Origin: Eublepharis macularius
Lineage: Eukaryota; Chordata; Lepidosauria; Squamata; Eublepharidae
NCBI RefSeq assembly: GCF_028583425.1
Contig: NC_072797.1
Location: forward strand, 22,850,001-22,914,000
Reading direction: 5' to 3'
DNA: 64,000 bases
The notes beneath the pieces are model-generated. The model saw only the letters and a list, made by a program, of their open reading frames with translations. It was not told where the DNA came from and did not search any database. Made by a program: the position numbers and the translations under genes. Below are positions 24,386-35,072 of this stretch, piece by piece. Within the stretch, counting starts at the first letter, position 1. Each line of letters begins with the position of its first letter.

Positions 24386-25499
24386 TAATGTTGATCCCAG
24401 ACTGTAAGCCAGGAACCCTTTGGCTCATATCATTACTACTGACAGGCCTTCCTTTAAAAGTAATAATAATAAATTATAAATAAAATAAAATGATAGTAAT
24501 AAGGCCACCAAAGGCCTTAACCTTAGACAACCTAGGTTTAACTTGTAATAGAGAGAGGCTTGTTATAAATGGTAGTTTGACAGAACTGTCAGCACACAAG
24601 GGTGGTTGTGAATTAGGCTCTTTGTCTTTAACACAGCTTGCCTGATTTATTCTGTAATGATTTATTTAGTTTTGAACCACTGTCATGTCTGTACCCCTTA
24701 CATCCATGCCATTGTTTTATTCTATCTGTGAACCAATGTTACTGTGTACCAATGCTAATGCTGTGTCTTAATGTCATATTACAAATGCCATAATTGTATT
24801 GTTTTCACAGGCTTCCGAGTGCAGGTGTCTTATCTGGGAAGCTCCCAGTGCTTCGACCTTGAAACTGTCTGTTTCGTATTGCAGCTTAATCTTGTGCCTT
24901 CCGTAACATCTAGACTAATGTGTAAACTATGTAAGGAGTTCTCAGATCTTTTTTGCGCTCAACATTATGTTTTCTGTTGGGAGGAGGGAAGGCGTGATTG
25001 TGCTTAAGAGGAAGGGATGTGTTCCAAGCTTTCATTCTTGTCAAGTTATTGTCTACCTGCTTAGTTGCTTACATTGCTGCTGAGTAATCCTATGGACCTT
25101 TCTATGGAAATGATTTGATTCCTGAATCAAACCTGTTAACCAAGAACCTGGATTTCTTGCTGTATGGGTACAGGGGTCTGTCTGCCATAGCCTGTCATCC
25201 ATAGACTGATAACCACTCAGTAATGATTTGTTGTTTGATTTAATCTTAAACTTTTGGATCTTAAATTCAGCGCCTCCTTACATTACCTTTAACTTATACC
25301 TCAGGAAGGCTCTGGTCACAGCCAACATATTTTTTAATTCCACTCACACAGAGCTTAGGTGTTCTCTACTTTACCAAGCTTTTACCTAGAGAACACCTTT
25401 TGTGTTTGTGTGACCTAGCTATTGCTGTCTCCCCAAAAGGTTTTCACTACCACTAAAGACTTTCTCCTTAGATCTGTTCTGCTTAACTTCCTTTATAGA
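24386..25499. other. Unassigned sequence
   Basis: AT-rich; the short open frames were not recognised as genes. Confidence 0.35.
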
Positions 25500-25800
25500 A
25501 GGAGGCCTCCTGCTGCCAAGCCCCATTGCCTGAGCAGCAGCAGGAGAAAAAAAAATTAAAGATTGACATCAATGATGTCACAACATTACTTCCTGGTACA
25601 GCCCAGAAGTGACAAAGGGGAGCTCAAGGAATAACCATGTTTACCACAGAGTTTCCAGTGATTTCTAGAGCTTAGGAATGTATCCAGAAGCAACATAGCA
25701 ACATCAATGATGTCACCAACATCACCTGCATGCTACCTTGTCCCTGCCACCAGCCCTCCCATTGGTTGCCTGGCTTGGCCTGGCAACCCTAGCCAAGACA
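25500..25800. repeat. GGGTTGCC-type element, longer subfamily
   Basis: AATGATGTCACAACATTACT interior and TGGCTTGGCCTGGCAACCCT end; the left end is worn near 25505. Confidence 0.45.
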
Positions 25801-25829
25801 TTCATGCCTCTTGCCATGCCCAGGTTTTA

Positions 25830-25964
25830 AGTTAGGGTTGTCAACTTGAGGTTGGAGAAATCCTGAAAATGTTGAGGGTAGAGCCTGAGGCTGGAAGGTT
25901 TTAGGGATGGAAGGTACCTACAGTATGTGGTTATAATGCCAAAGTCTACCTTCCAAAGCAGTCC
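25830..25964. repeat. GGGTTGYCA hAT-type MITE, truncated
   Basis: TTAGGGTTGTCAACTTGAGG start and the GAGAAATCCTGAAAATG body in the same orientation as 28986. It ends against the LINE at 25965. Confidence 0.45.
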
Positions 25965-26735
25965 CTACAGCCTATCCAGACAGCATTCTTACTTTAGCAT
26001 TTTCTAGCAACTGTAGTTTTCAGATACTCTTCAAGAGCAGCCCCACAGAGTACATTACAGTAATCTAATCTAGATCTTACCAGGGCATGTACCACAGTGG
26101 CAATTTTTTACTCAGGAAAGACTGGAGCTCGATCATCAGCCAGCGGTGCTGGAAGTCACCCTTGCCCACCACTGCCACCACATTATCCAACAGGAGGCCC
26201 AGCAGCACCCCCAGACTGTCTTTTAGAGGGAATGGAGTCCCATCCAGAATAGGAGACACTTCAAATCCCACGTCAGTTCTTCCAGCCACGGACAGCACCA
26301 CCATCTCTTTGGGATTAAGCTTCAGTTTATTGGCTTTCATTCATCCCAGAACGGTCTCCAGGCATCTATTCAAAGTTTCCACAACCTTCTTGGATCTATT
26401 GGAAGCATGAGATACACCTGATTGTCACCTGCACACTGGTGACAATCCATCCCAGATCTTTGGTTGACTTCACCCAGCAGCTTCCTGCAGATGCTGAAAA
26501 GCACAGGGGACAAGATAGAAGGTTGTAGGGGCCCATTTTCCAGTGGCCAAGGGGCTAAGCAGCAGTTTCCTCAACACCACTTTCTGAAGCATACCTTCCA
26601 AGTAGGACCAAAACCACTGCAAAACTCTTAACCCAAGAAGCAGACCAGAAGGATATCATGACGGATGGTACTGAAAGCCGTTGAGACATCCCCCTGTCCA
26701 CCTCCTGGTGCAAGTCATCCAACAGGTCATTTCAG
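25965..26735 (-). repeat. L2/CR1-type LINE, 5' part in inverted orientation
   Basis: In reverse it encodes reverse transcriptase text in order: LDDLHQEVDRGM, then SILSPVLFSI, a DNQVYL segment equal to the catalytic YADDTQLYL block, then MKANKLKLNPKEMVVLSVAG, then RLDYC-like text. It has several stops. The C-terminal part of the same protein continues at 26736 on the plus strand. Confidence 0.7.
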
Positions 26736-27235
26736 TCCCATATTCTGCATTTAGTGCAGAATGCTGTGCCAGTCAAGGCCAGCAATCAGTAACATGGGAT
26801 CCTAATATTATAGCAACTACACTGGCTACCGCTCCACTCCTGAGCCCAATTCAAGGGGGTGGTTCTATCTTTTAAAGCCCGAGATGGCTTGGGACCAGGA
26901 TATCTGAAGGCCTGTCTTCTCCCATGTGTTGCTGCCTGGGACTTAAGATCACAGGGAGATCTTAAGTCCCATCCGTCAAAGAAGCTCGGTTGGTGGGTAC
27001 AGTCCCACGACGGTAGAAAAATCTCCCCAGGGAGATGCACCTGCCCCTCTCACTCTCTGTCTTCAGGAGACAGCTGAAGACTGTTTTATTTATAACAGCT
27101 TTTTAATGTATTTTAACTGTGTTTTAACTACTTTTAAAAATATATACTTGTGTTGTTTGTATTTTACATTGTGAGCCATCTTGAGCATCTTTGGAGGAAA
27201 GGTGGTTAATGAATGGTTTTAAATAAATAAACCAG
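26736..27235 (+). repeat. L2/CR1-type LINE, 3' part with tail
   Basis: It translates as LHLVQNAV... LHWLPL ... VVLSFKARDGLGPGYLKACL and ends in the 3' UTR with GTGGTTAATGAATGG and an AAATAAATAAA tail. The LHWLP and GLGPGYL blocks are the C-terminal reverse transcriptase signature of the L2/CR1 group. Confidence 0.75.
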
Positions 27236-28203
27236 GCCTGCAACCAGACTGGATAGTGTATCCTACAACCCTACAGAACATCCCTTTCCCCAGAGCCTAG
27301 ATTTGCAGAGGCATAGAGGACATTTGGGGCGAATGCAGTGGACACGGGTGGCTTTTATCTCTCTATTCCTCTTCTGCCCAGAGGCATTTGTGTGAAGGGA
27401 GATTCCACTTCTGTTTTTAGCAGCATACCACACCAAAGTCCACAGTATGGCAGCGAAAGAGAATAGAAAGTCCCTGTTGTATGGTTGCCAGGTCTGTGGT
27501 ATACCTTTAACGATGCAATCCTATATACATGTCTATGACTAATTGTCGTTAAACTCAAAAGGATTTCTTCTGAATAACCATGCTTAGGACTGGGCAGATG
27601 TGACAGCTACGGCATCTTCTGTTCATTTATCCTACTTCACCCCTTCCTTTTATAAGTAAACTCCAGGTGTGCCACACAGAGGAAAGGTAACATGGTGCGG
27701 GGCTGATTCCAGGTTTTGGGGGGCTTGGGCAGAGAATGTTCAGCTCCCCCATGCCCATTTCTAGCCTCCCCTTCTTGCCCTCCTACCTACATGCCCCCAC
27801 CTGCCTGTGCCCACTTACAAGATCTTGTACCAGCAGCACTCATGGCTGCCTGCACATTCTTTCCCTGATGGTGTTGGGTAGTGGGTGCAGCTAGACGTGC
27901 CACTGCCATGGCCACCAAGGCATGCTGATGCTTTGTGGACTACTCACATGCCCTTCTCCAGCAGTGCTAGGCAGCATATGCAGCTGGAAGCAGAGGTGAC
28001 AAAGCACTCACAAACAGGCAGTAGAAGGGTGTGGGTGCAGGCATCAAAGGAGATGTGTGAGTCAGCAGCAGTGGGCCCCACCAGAAGCCACAGGGCCTGG
28101 CAGCTGCTCCATCTTGCCATATCCCTGGATGGTGGACAACAGGAACCAGGCAGAAAACATGCAATAGAAACATCAGCAACATCCTAAGGAATAAAGAGGT
28201 ACA
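27236..28203. other. Unassigned sequence
   Basis: 27500-27592 may be a diverged arm of the palindromic 'AATCCTAAGCAGAGTTAC' MITE. 27690-28180 is GC-richer with no gene recognised. Confidence 0.35.
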
Positions 28204-28275
28204 TGGTGCCGTCTTAAGCAGAGTTACACCCTGCAAAAGAGACTGATTTGAATGCACTTAAAAGGGTGTAACTCT
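28204..28275. repeat. Palindromic TTAAGCAGAGTTACACC MITE, split
   Basis: GTCTTAAGCAGAGTTACACC pairs with AAAAGGGTGTAACTCT and the remainder GTTTAGGGTTGTACTTAGG at 28715-28733. The 28276 element sits in its right arm. Confidence 0.65.
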
Positions 28276-28711
28276 GAGTCTCTCCACACAAGACATCTGG
28301 CACGTGTTCTTCAAGTGTCGAGTGAGGCAATGTTTCCTGGGAACTGTAGTTTTAAAAGAGTTGCTGGGGAGAGGAAGGTTGAAAATACAAGCAAAATTAG
28401 GTTAGAAGCATTTTTCTGGTGTAGTTTATGGGCGCAAGCCTTTAGTCTCCCCCCCCACACACACACACACACACTGGGTGGAATCTACCACGTCATAAAA
28501 TAAAAGTTTTCAAAGACAAAGCAGCGCAAGATCGCTGGGGGAGAGGAACTTTGCAATTCTCTCCTCCCCCACCCTCGGCACTCTGAGTGGAATTTCAAGC
28601 TTCTTATCCACAGTGATCCCAAGTGACTTTTTAAAAACTACAGTTCCCAGGAAGCATTGCATCACCCGACACTTGAAGAACACATGCCAGATGTCTTGTG
28701 TAGAGAGACTC
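28276..28711. mobile_element. Non-autonomous DNA element, GAGTCTCTCCACACAAGACA ends
   Basis: A 436-bp second copy of the 11995 element. It starts GAGTCTCTCCACACAAGACA and ends TCTTGTGTAGAGAGACTC, with inner arms CCTGGGAACTGTAGTTTT / AAAACTACAGTTCCCAGG. Flanks CTCTG/CTTTG suggest a 5-bp duplication with one change. Confidence 0.82.
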
Positions 28712-28985
28712 TTTGTTTAGGGTTGTACTTAGGCACAGGCAAGTCTCTGGTTTGTGATCTGGCAACCCTACAAAGAAGTGATGGGTAAAGGACCTGATTC
28801 ACTTAAAGGCAGCTTCATGTGTATGTGGACAAGAGCGAACCAGCTGAAACTGAACTTCAGCAACACCAAGCTGATACCAGCGAGGAAAGCCAATTCTCAT
28901 ACTAGGAGAAGCAATTTGGAGCAGATGTTCTTTCTTATTTGTAAACTTTCATCCCTTTTGAATTTGACTGATTTGGTCACCCTGA

Positions 28986-29203
28986 TTAGAGTTGCCAACT
29001 CCAAGTTGGGAAATTCCTGGAGATTTGGGAGTAGAGCCATGGGAGGGTTAAAGTTTAGGGAAGTGAGGAACCTCAGAGAGGTAGAACACCATAGAGTCCA
29101 CCCTCCAAAGCAGCCATTTTCTCCCGGGGAACCGACATCTGTAGTCTGGAAAGCAGTTCTAATTCTGGGAGCTTTCCAGGCCCCACCTGGAGATTGGCAA
29201 CCC
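28986..29203. mobile_element. GGGTTGCCA hAT-type MITE, reverse orientation
   Basis: AGAGTTGCCAACTCCAAGTT start, AAAGCAGCCATTTTCTCC interior and CTGGAGATTGGCAACCC end. Confidence 0.7.
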
Positions 29204-29804
29204 AGCTCATTGCTGCTTTAGCTATTGAATGTGAGCGACAAACAGAACCTCTCCAATCAAGGGGCCCAAGCAAGCAGAGAAGTCTATCTGCACCTGTTGC
29301 CTGAGGTTGGTTGGTTCGTGGCATGACAGACGTCGAGGACTGAAGTGCTGAGCTGCAGGTGGACAAAGACTGTGGAAACACCTTGTGAACAGTAAGTCTA
29401 GAGGGGTGACTGTGTTTGTCTGTTGCAGCCAGATTCAACAGAAGCCCGGTGGCACCTTAAAGATGAACAAAATGTATGGATGTGGCACTCATGTAAGTTA
29501 ATATAGGGCTATGTCATAAGAAATAGCTCAAAGAGATGCTTTGGTAGGGACACGGACTATATGCTACTCTATTGGGTACTGTCTGTTGATGCAGATAAGC
29601 ACCATTAGAGAGTTTTCCATGCTGCTTAACATGCCATGTAAATTAGTTTTGTGTTGTCTCAGAAGATTTCATCTCTATGCTTGACTTTATGCTTGTTTTC
29701 AAATTTCCTGCTACCATACCTTATGGTATCTGTTCAATGAATATTCTGTTGTTCTTTATGGTACTTGCTCAGTGAATGTCCTAGCTGTTGATTATATTGT
29801 ATCT

Positions 29805-29890
29805 CACTTGTGCTGTGTAATCTGCCCTGGATCTCAGTGAGAAAGGTGGACTATAAATGAAATGATGATGATGATGATGATGATGATGAT
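29805..29890 (+). repeat. LINE 3' end plus (GAT)n
   Basis: GTGCTGTGTAATCTGCCCTG, CTCAGTGAGAAAGGTGGACT and ATAAATGAAAT, then nine to ten GAT trinucleotides. Confidence 0.65.
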
Positions 29891-29949
29891 TCTTAAAAGT
29901 TGAAATAAATCTTGTTAGTCTGAGCTGCTACTGGACTCCTGTTTAATTG

Positions 29950-30160
29950 GATTTTGTACACCTGGATGGCCCAGGTTAGCCTGATCTTGGAAGCTAAGCA
30001 GAACCAGCCCTGGTTAGTATTTGGATGGGAAACCACCAAGGAAGTCTAGAGTTGCTACACAGAGGCAGGAAACGGCAGACCACCTCTGAATGTTGCTTTC
30101 CTTGAAAAACCTAGAGGTTGCCATAAATTAGGCACAACATGACAGCACTTTCCACCATGT
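29950..30160 (+). repeat. 5S rRNA-derived SINE
   Basis: AGCCTGATCTTGGAAGCTAA and GGTTAGTATTTGGATGGGAA match the 5S rRNA internal promoter region. Downstream are GCAGGAAACGGCAGACCACC and the BovB-like tail GTTGCCATAAATTAGGC. It is degenerate, not a 5S gene. Confidence 0.85.
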
Positions 30161-30165
30161 TTCCT

Positions 30166-31157
30166 TCCTTAAAAAATGGTTAGTGATAGTTGCATATAGC
30201 ATATTGCATGAAGAATCCCTTTGCAGAAATATCTCAGCTTGTTTCTCCTCGTGGGTGCCCCCACGTGGTTGTTGCTAGGCAGAACCAAGACATGGCAGAA
30301 GAAGGCTGGAGCGCATAGGTTCAAAAAGCAGGCTGTGTGTCCATTGAAACGATGCATTCTACCATGAGTGCACAAAGACTGAAAATTTTTTAAAATATTA
30401 ATTTCCCCCTACTGTGCAGGTGTAACAGCTGCTGCTTGTTGTAGAATGTAAGAAATGAAACAAAGTGGTGAGGCTGATAATGTGACAAACTGATCCAGGG
30501 CTTTGCTTGCCCATCTGTGGTGGAAAGTTCACCTGGAGAGCAAATTCCCTGTGATATGCCCAGCAAACCCATTTCCACCTGCTTCCACAGGCTACAAATC
30601 TTCCAAAGACTCCATGTATTCATTGTGGAGGACATCGGTGCCCCCTAAGCAGCTGAGAATCGTAGCAAGGATTCGATGCCTGCTCTTGGAGGCATTCATG
30701 GCTAAACGGCAAAAAAACAGCTCTTGTGCGGTTCCTTTCTACGCCTCGTTGCTACCTGAAACCTATTCCTCAAAAGCTCCCACATTGTGGTAGAATGAAA
30801 AGGTAGAATGAAAACTGCACAATCGTTTCTTTTTTTGCAATTGAACCTCAGATGGCTGTAAGAGCAGGTGTTAGAGCTTTGCTACAGTTCTCATCGGTGA
30901 ATGTCAGCCTTTCCCCCCTTCCACCGCCTGCCACACACACACACAAATGGCACTTCTGCCTTTGGAATAATCCTGCAGTACAGAACAGGGAGAGGTGCAG
31001 ATGCGTGTCTAAGGTTGGCTAATCTTTTCATCTCACCTCTCTCAGCAAGTACATTCTTTCCCAGGCTTCCTGTTTCATTCTGTGCCCACTTGTCATTGTT
31101 TTGACACTCGCCCCTGCCTGTGGTTGCCTTATCAAAGAGTTCTCTGCAGAGCGAGGT
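30166..31157. other. Repeat-poor region upstream of IL7R
   Basis: No repeat family was recognised from about 30170 to the TATA-like box. This is the most likely place for IL7R proximal control elements. No coding exon seen. Confidence 0.45.
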
Positions 31158-31165
31158 TATAAAAT
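31158..31165 (+). promoter_or_regulatory. IL7R: TATA-like box of IL7R
   Basis: TATAAAAT lies 90 bases before the start codon, which would put transcription start near 31188 and give a 5' UTR of about 60 nt. Just upstream are TGTGGTT (31119-31125, RUNX type), CTTATC (31128-31133, reverse GATA type) and ATCAAAG (31131-31137, TCF/LEF type). Lymphoid IL7R promoters are known to use RUNX and ETS-family factors. These short matches are only suggestive. Confidence 0.5.
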
Positions 31166-31247
31166 AGCAAGCCAAGCTTCTCTTTCTCTGCCTCTATCTC
31201 TGACTTGCAGACACACTCATATGTACAGGATGGAATAGGAACCCAGG

Positions 31248-31341
31248 ATGGCAGAGACAAGCTCAGTGCTTTGTACTTACTTTTTTATTCTTCTTCCTGC
31301 CGTGGTTGCAGAGAGTGGCTCTGGGGTACCGATAGGTTGTG
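31248..31341 (+). CDS. IL7R: IL7R exon 1: start codon and signal peptide
   Basis: The ATG opens a 31-codon stretch with a hydrophobic core (VLCTYFFILLPAVV) and a likely cleavage after Ala21, typical of a secretory signal peptide. The exon ends at GTGAGT with one base carried over (phase 1), as in human exon 1. A second weaker GT donor six bases earlier (after 31335) is also phase 1 and would drop two residues (Gly-Cys). Placement rests on the signal peptide, the TATA-like box upstream and the splice phase; the sequence itself is not conserved enough to align. Exon 2 follows after a 9.5-kb intron. Confidence 0.78.
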
Positions 31342-31419
31342 GTGAGTCATTTCACATATATTTTCCCCCTCTAAAGCCTGGAGTAATTTTGAAAGACACA
31401 CTTCCAGCCTGCAGCAGTA

Positions 31420-31595
31420 ATAGGTTTGTTCAGGCTGAGCATCTGCTTTGCATGCAGAAAGCCCCAAATTCACTCCCTGATATCTCTGTTTAAGCGGCAT
31501 CCAAGCTCTAGGGACAACCTTTCTCTATATGAGTCCCTGGAGAGCTGCCAATCAGACAGTGCTCTAGATGGAACTATAGTTTGAATGGGCATCAG
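31420..31595 (+). repeat. tRNA-derived SINE (CTGAGCATCTGCTTTGCATG type)
   Basis: GAGCATCTGCTTTGCATGCA head, TCCCTGATATCTCTG core and GAGTCCCTGGAGAGCTGCCA body. It lies 80 bases into IL7R intron 1. Confidence 0.65.
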
Positions 31596-31854
31596 GCAGC
31601 TGCATTTAAAGGAGCAGTTTCGCTATATTCTCACCCGGAAATTTGTCTGTATTGTATTTTGTGACAGAAAGGCTAGGAAGCAATCCTGTCATCTATACTT
31701 ATCAATATATTGTATGGTAGATTATAATACAGCATTTTTGTGTGTGCACCAAATTTCCATGTGGTCAGATACAGCAGTTCAAACTAGAATTCCCAAAAGA
31801 CACTCCCAAGACACTTTGAGTAAAACCTTAAAGGAAATCATCACTTTCTTCCTA

Positions 31855-32085
31855 AGATGGAGTGGCTCAGTGTTAAAGCATCTGCCTGGCATATATATGG
31901 TCCCAGGTTCTATCCCCAGCATTTCCAGTTAAAAGGATTAAGTCAGAGGTGTTGTAAAAGACCTCTACCTGAGATGCTGGAGAGCTGTTACCAGTCAGAG
32001 TAGACAATACTAACCTTGACAGACTGATGGTTTGATTCCATGTTAGGCAATTTTCATGTAATGGTGTAAACTTGCTTTGTCCTTG
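31855..32085 (+). repeat. tRNA-derived SINE (GGTTCTATCCCC type)
   Basis: The A-box-like TGGCTCAGTG and B-box-like GGTTCTATCCC are followed by CCAGTTAAAAGGATTAAG, AAAGACCTCTACCTGAGA and AGTAGACAATACTAACC. Confidence 0.75.
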
Positions 32086-32334
32086 ATAGGGTGCTGTTGA
32101 ATTTGGCCAACAAATGAATGCAAAGGAAGACCTATGCTCAAGGCTTCATATTTAAGCATTCATAGATGACTCTATTGCTAGCTGAAATAATTAATAACAC
32201 CAAATAAAAATGTGACGAAACACCATGTCTATGATCAATAGCTAGCGGGAGCCAACCTGATTATTTGAATTTGCCCTAGGTCATTCCCAACTAACCCCTT
32301 TTGATTGTAAGCAAAACAGGTATGTTTGAATTAT

Positions 32335-32425
32335 CACACAAATCCACAAACTTGCCTTACACTGAGATAGACCATTGGTCTATCAAGGTCAGCAGTTCTT
32401 CAGAGTCTCAGGTCAAAGTCTTTCA
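32335..32425 (-). repeat. SINE 3' part, interrupted copy
   Basis: AACTTGCCTTACACTGAGAT and ACCATTGGTCTATCAAGGTC are the reverse tail of the SINE seen at 31855. The head lies at 32885-32990. Confidence 0.65.
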
Positions 32426-32439
32426 CATCTCTTCCTTTT

Positions 32440-32884
32440 GGTTTCTGAAGAAAGGAGCTCTGACTCTTGAAAGCTTGCACTCTGAAAAGCTTGTTGGTCT
32501 CTAAGGGCCAAGCTACAAGTGACGATTGACACTTGAACAGCAAGTGGATTGAGTGGAGGGCAAGTGAACAGGGAGAAATACACTTGCTGTTCAAGTGTCA
32601 TTCGTCACTTGTAGCTTGGCCTTGAGGTGCCACTGGACTCAAATCAGTGTAACAGCTTGAGGGTTTAGGCTGGGGGATGACGTGGAGATCCCTGAGGTAA
32701 ATTTCCTTAGGGCTCAGGGACCTCCACTCCTCCTTGTGGAGGTAATTTCCTGAGGTAAATTTTGTTAGGCCTCAGGGATCTCCATTCATTGTATCTGAAG
32801 AAGGGAGCTCTGCTTCTCAAAAGCTTCCACTCTGAAAATCTTGTTGGTCTCTAAGGAGCCACTGGACTCAAATCCTGCTCTTCT
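32440..32884. mobile_element. AGCTCTGACTCTTGAAAGC-type repeat, two partial copies, inserted in a SINE
   Basis: Two similar segments (32440-32660 without its insert, and 32797-32884) share AAAGGAGCTCT/GAAGGGAGCTCT, CACTCTGAAAA, TTGTTGGTCTCTAAGG and CCACTGGACTCAAATC. CTCTTC occurs at both edges with the SINE and may be the duplication. Inverted and direct copies recur at 34810-34970. Confidence 0.55.
32506..32621. mobile_element. GGCCAAGCTACAAGTGAC palindromic MITE
   Basis: A 116-bp hairpin: GGCCAAGCTACAAGTGACGA then TTGACACTTGAACAGCAAGT, and the inverse. It splits the repeat at 32440 inside TCTCTAAGG|TGCCACTGG. Confidence 0.85.
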
Positions 32885-32990
32885 ATCTGATCCTTTTAAC
32901 TGGATATGTTAGGGATTGAATCTGGAATCTTCTGCAGACACAGCAAATGCTTTACTACTGTGCTACAACAGCTCCTTCCCTGTTCAAGCA
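32885..32990 (-). repeat. SINE 5' part, interrupted copy
   Basis: CTGATCCTTTTAACTGGATA and the reverse B box GGGATTGAATC, then TTTACTACTGTGCTACAAC. Confidence 0.65.
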
Positions 32991-33539
32991 AGTGAATGAG
33001 TGCGTTATTAATAGTTATTCAGAAAATGTCATTTAGAGCTGCTGCTTTTATTTCTGCCTGACACCTGCCAAAATGCCGCCTTCTGTACAGATATTAAGAG
33101 CATGTCTGTCTGTCTGCCTTCTTTTGTACTTGCTCACCCTAACAATAATTGGATGCCCTTGGCCCTCTCTTTCATCCAGAGTATCGATTTTGCCAAGCTT
33201 TGAATGGCTGATAGATCAATGTTTGTTTCTGGCAAACGTGAAGGGGATCCAGTGTGGCACAGTCAGCAACATCAGACCATGTCCAGGATTATTTGTGTTC
33301 AGATTTTGCCAGCCATGAACACATTGGGTAAAAACATAATATAAGCTTTTAACCTTTCTCACTGGGTTCCATAAGGATAAAATGGGGCATCTGTCAAGAG
33401 GTAAATCTAGTAAGGAAATGAAGGGTGTATTTACCTGAGATTGAGAATGGCAAAGAGCTAAATTGTTCGTTAATAGTTGTATTGCTGTCGCCAGGCAAAG
33501 AGTGCTGCTATTTTTATAAGATGTTTTAATGTTTTAATA

Positions 33540-33645
33540 TGGAACGTTTTTAAATGATTTTAAGGTTGTTATCAGCCCTGAGCCTGTTTGCGGGGAGGGC
33601 GGAATACAAATATGATATAAATAAAATAAATAAAATAATTTCTTT
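33540..33645 (+). repeat. L2/CR1 LINE 3' end
   Basis: CAGCCCTGAGCCTGTTTGCG, GGGAGGGCGGAATACAAAT and a (TAAA)n tail. Confidence 0.65.
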
Positions 33646-34809
33646 TTCTTGCCAAGGACCTGTATCAGTCTGTTCATTGATAGAATAGTTTTTTTAAAGA
33701 ACTATTTTTTTAAAAATCTATTAGAGGAGGATTCAAAAGGGTATTAAAAGAGAGATGGTGTGGTATAACAAGAAATGTGGGTTCAAATCCCCAATATGCC
33801 ACTTATTTATTTAGTTAAAATATTTATGTCACCTTTTCTCCTTAGTGTCCAGGCAGCTAACAAAGCAACAAGTACTATAAAACACATAAAAACAATAGAA
33901 CGGTCCATCTACAAGAGGAAAATAATACACAAGACAGAAAAAGTTATAGAAAAAGGGGATAGATTAGGAATAGATTAAGATATAGGGTTGGAAAGCTGTT
34001 GGAAGTCCTGAAAAAGGGGGGAGGGAAAGGGTGGGGGGAAATGATATTGAGATGTTATTTGAAAGTTGTATGTATTAATATTCTCACCTAATAAATTTTT
34101 TTTTAAAAAGACAGAACAATTGCCAGCTCTTTCCAAACAGTTTACCCTTCACTGGGTAACTTTACATCAATCAATGAGCTGGATCTAGTCACCCTTTTTT
34201 TTTTTTGCTCGCTCTGTGAAAATAGGTTAAATCAGCTGGATGAAGGAAGGCAATTGGATTTAAGGATGAAGAAATCGACTTGGGAGGAAATGAATGTGGA
34301 AGTAATTACTACAACAGGGAAGAGGGTATCAGTCATCCCACATATAAACTTTCTGCCACATGAGTGACATCTCCCACTCAGTCTTGAAGGTCGGGGATAA
34401 GAAAGTTAGCAACCACAGCACTGAAAAAGATTTCATAGCTTAAAACAAACCTAAGGGCATAGTGCATGAACACCCAATACATCGGTGAATCGCACCCTGG
34501 CCCTGATCCAGCCCAGTTCACAAGTAGCTATGCAAGACTGGCTGTGTTAGAATGTGGATTAGATGTACTCCTGCCCATCCCATTGAAAACAATGCACTGC
34601 GGCTGGACTATATCCAGATGCACAAATAGAAGCCCCGCTGGTTTGCACCTACTGCTCCTGGTCCAAAGAAGATCTGCCTGGGTAAGGGTGGCAGAAGTTA
34701 ACATGTGCCCACTATAACTGCCACCTCTCTCCTGGACTAAGGCAAAGATGATACGGAGTTTGGGACTTTGGTGAGTCTCCGTGCCATAGCAGTGGCCTAG
34801 GCACCTTTT

Positions 34810-34972
34810 TACATGACTTGCAGTGCAATCCAACAACATTTTCAGGGTGTAAGCTTTCAAGAGTCAGAGCTCCCTTCAGAGTCAGATGCAAGGCGCTCTG
34901 ACTCTCGAAAGCGTACACTCTGAAAATGTTGTTGGTCTCTGAGGTGCCACTGGACTCAAATCCTGCAGACCA
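34810..34972. repeat. Head-to-head pair of the AGCTCTGACTCTTGAAAGC repeat
   Basis: The reverse segment (CAACAACATTTTCAGGGTGT, AAGCTTTCAAGAGTCAGAGC) is followed by the forward segment (CTCTGACTCTCGAAAGCGTA, CTCTGAAAATGTTGTTGG), giving a palindrome. Confidence 0.65.
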
Positions 34973-34989
34973 GCAAAGCTACCCAACTA

Positions 34990-35072
34990 AAAGAATCCTA
35001 TGCAATTATTCTGGCCTAAGCCCATTGAAAGCAATGGACTTGGACTCGAATAACTCTGCATAGGACTGCACT
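34990..35072. repeat. Palindromic MITE, GCCTAAGCCCATTGAAAGCA type
   Basis: AATCCTATGCAATTATTCTG then GCCTAAGCCC, and the inverse half TTGGACTCGAATAACTCTGC then ATAGGACTGCAC. Confidence 0.65.

Noticed and set aside
29950-30160. 5S rRNA gene
   Set aside because: Only the internal promoter half is 5S-like and it is fused to a SINE body and tail.
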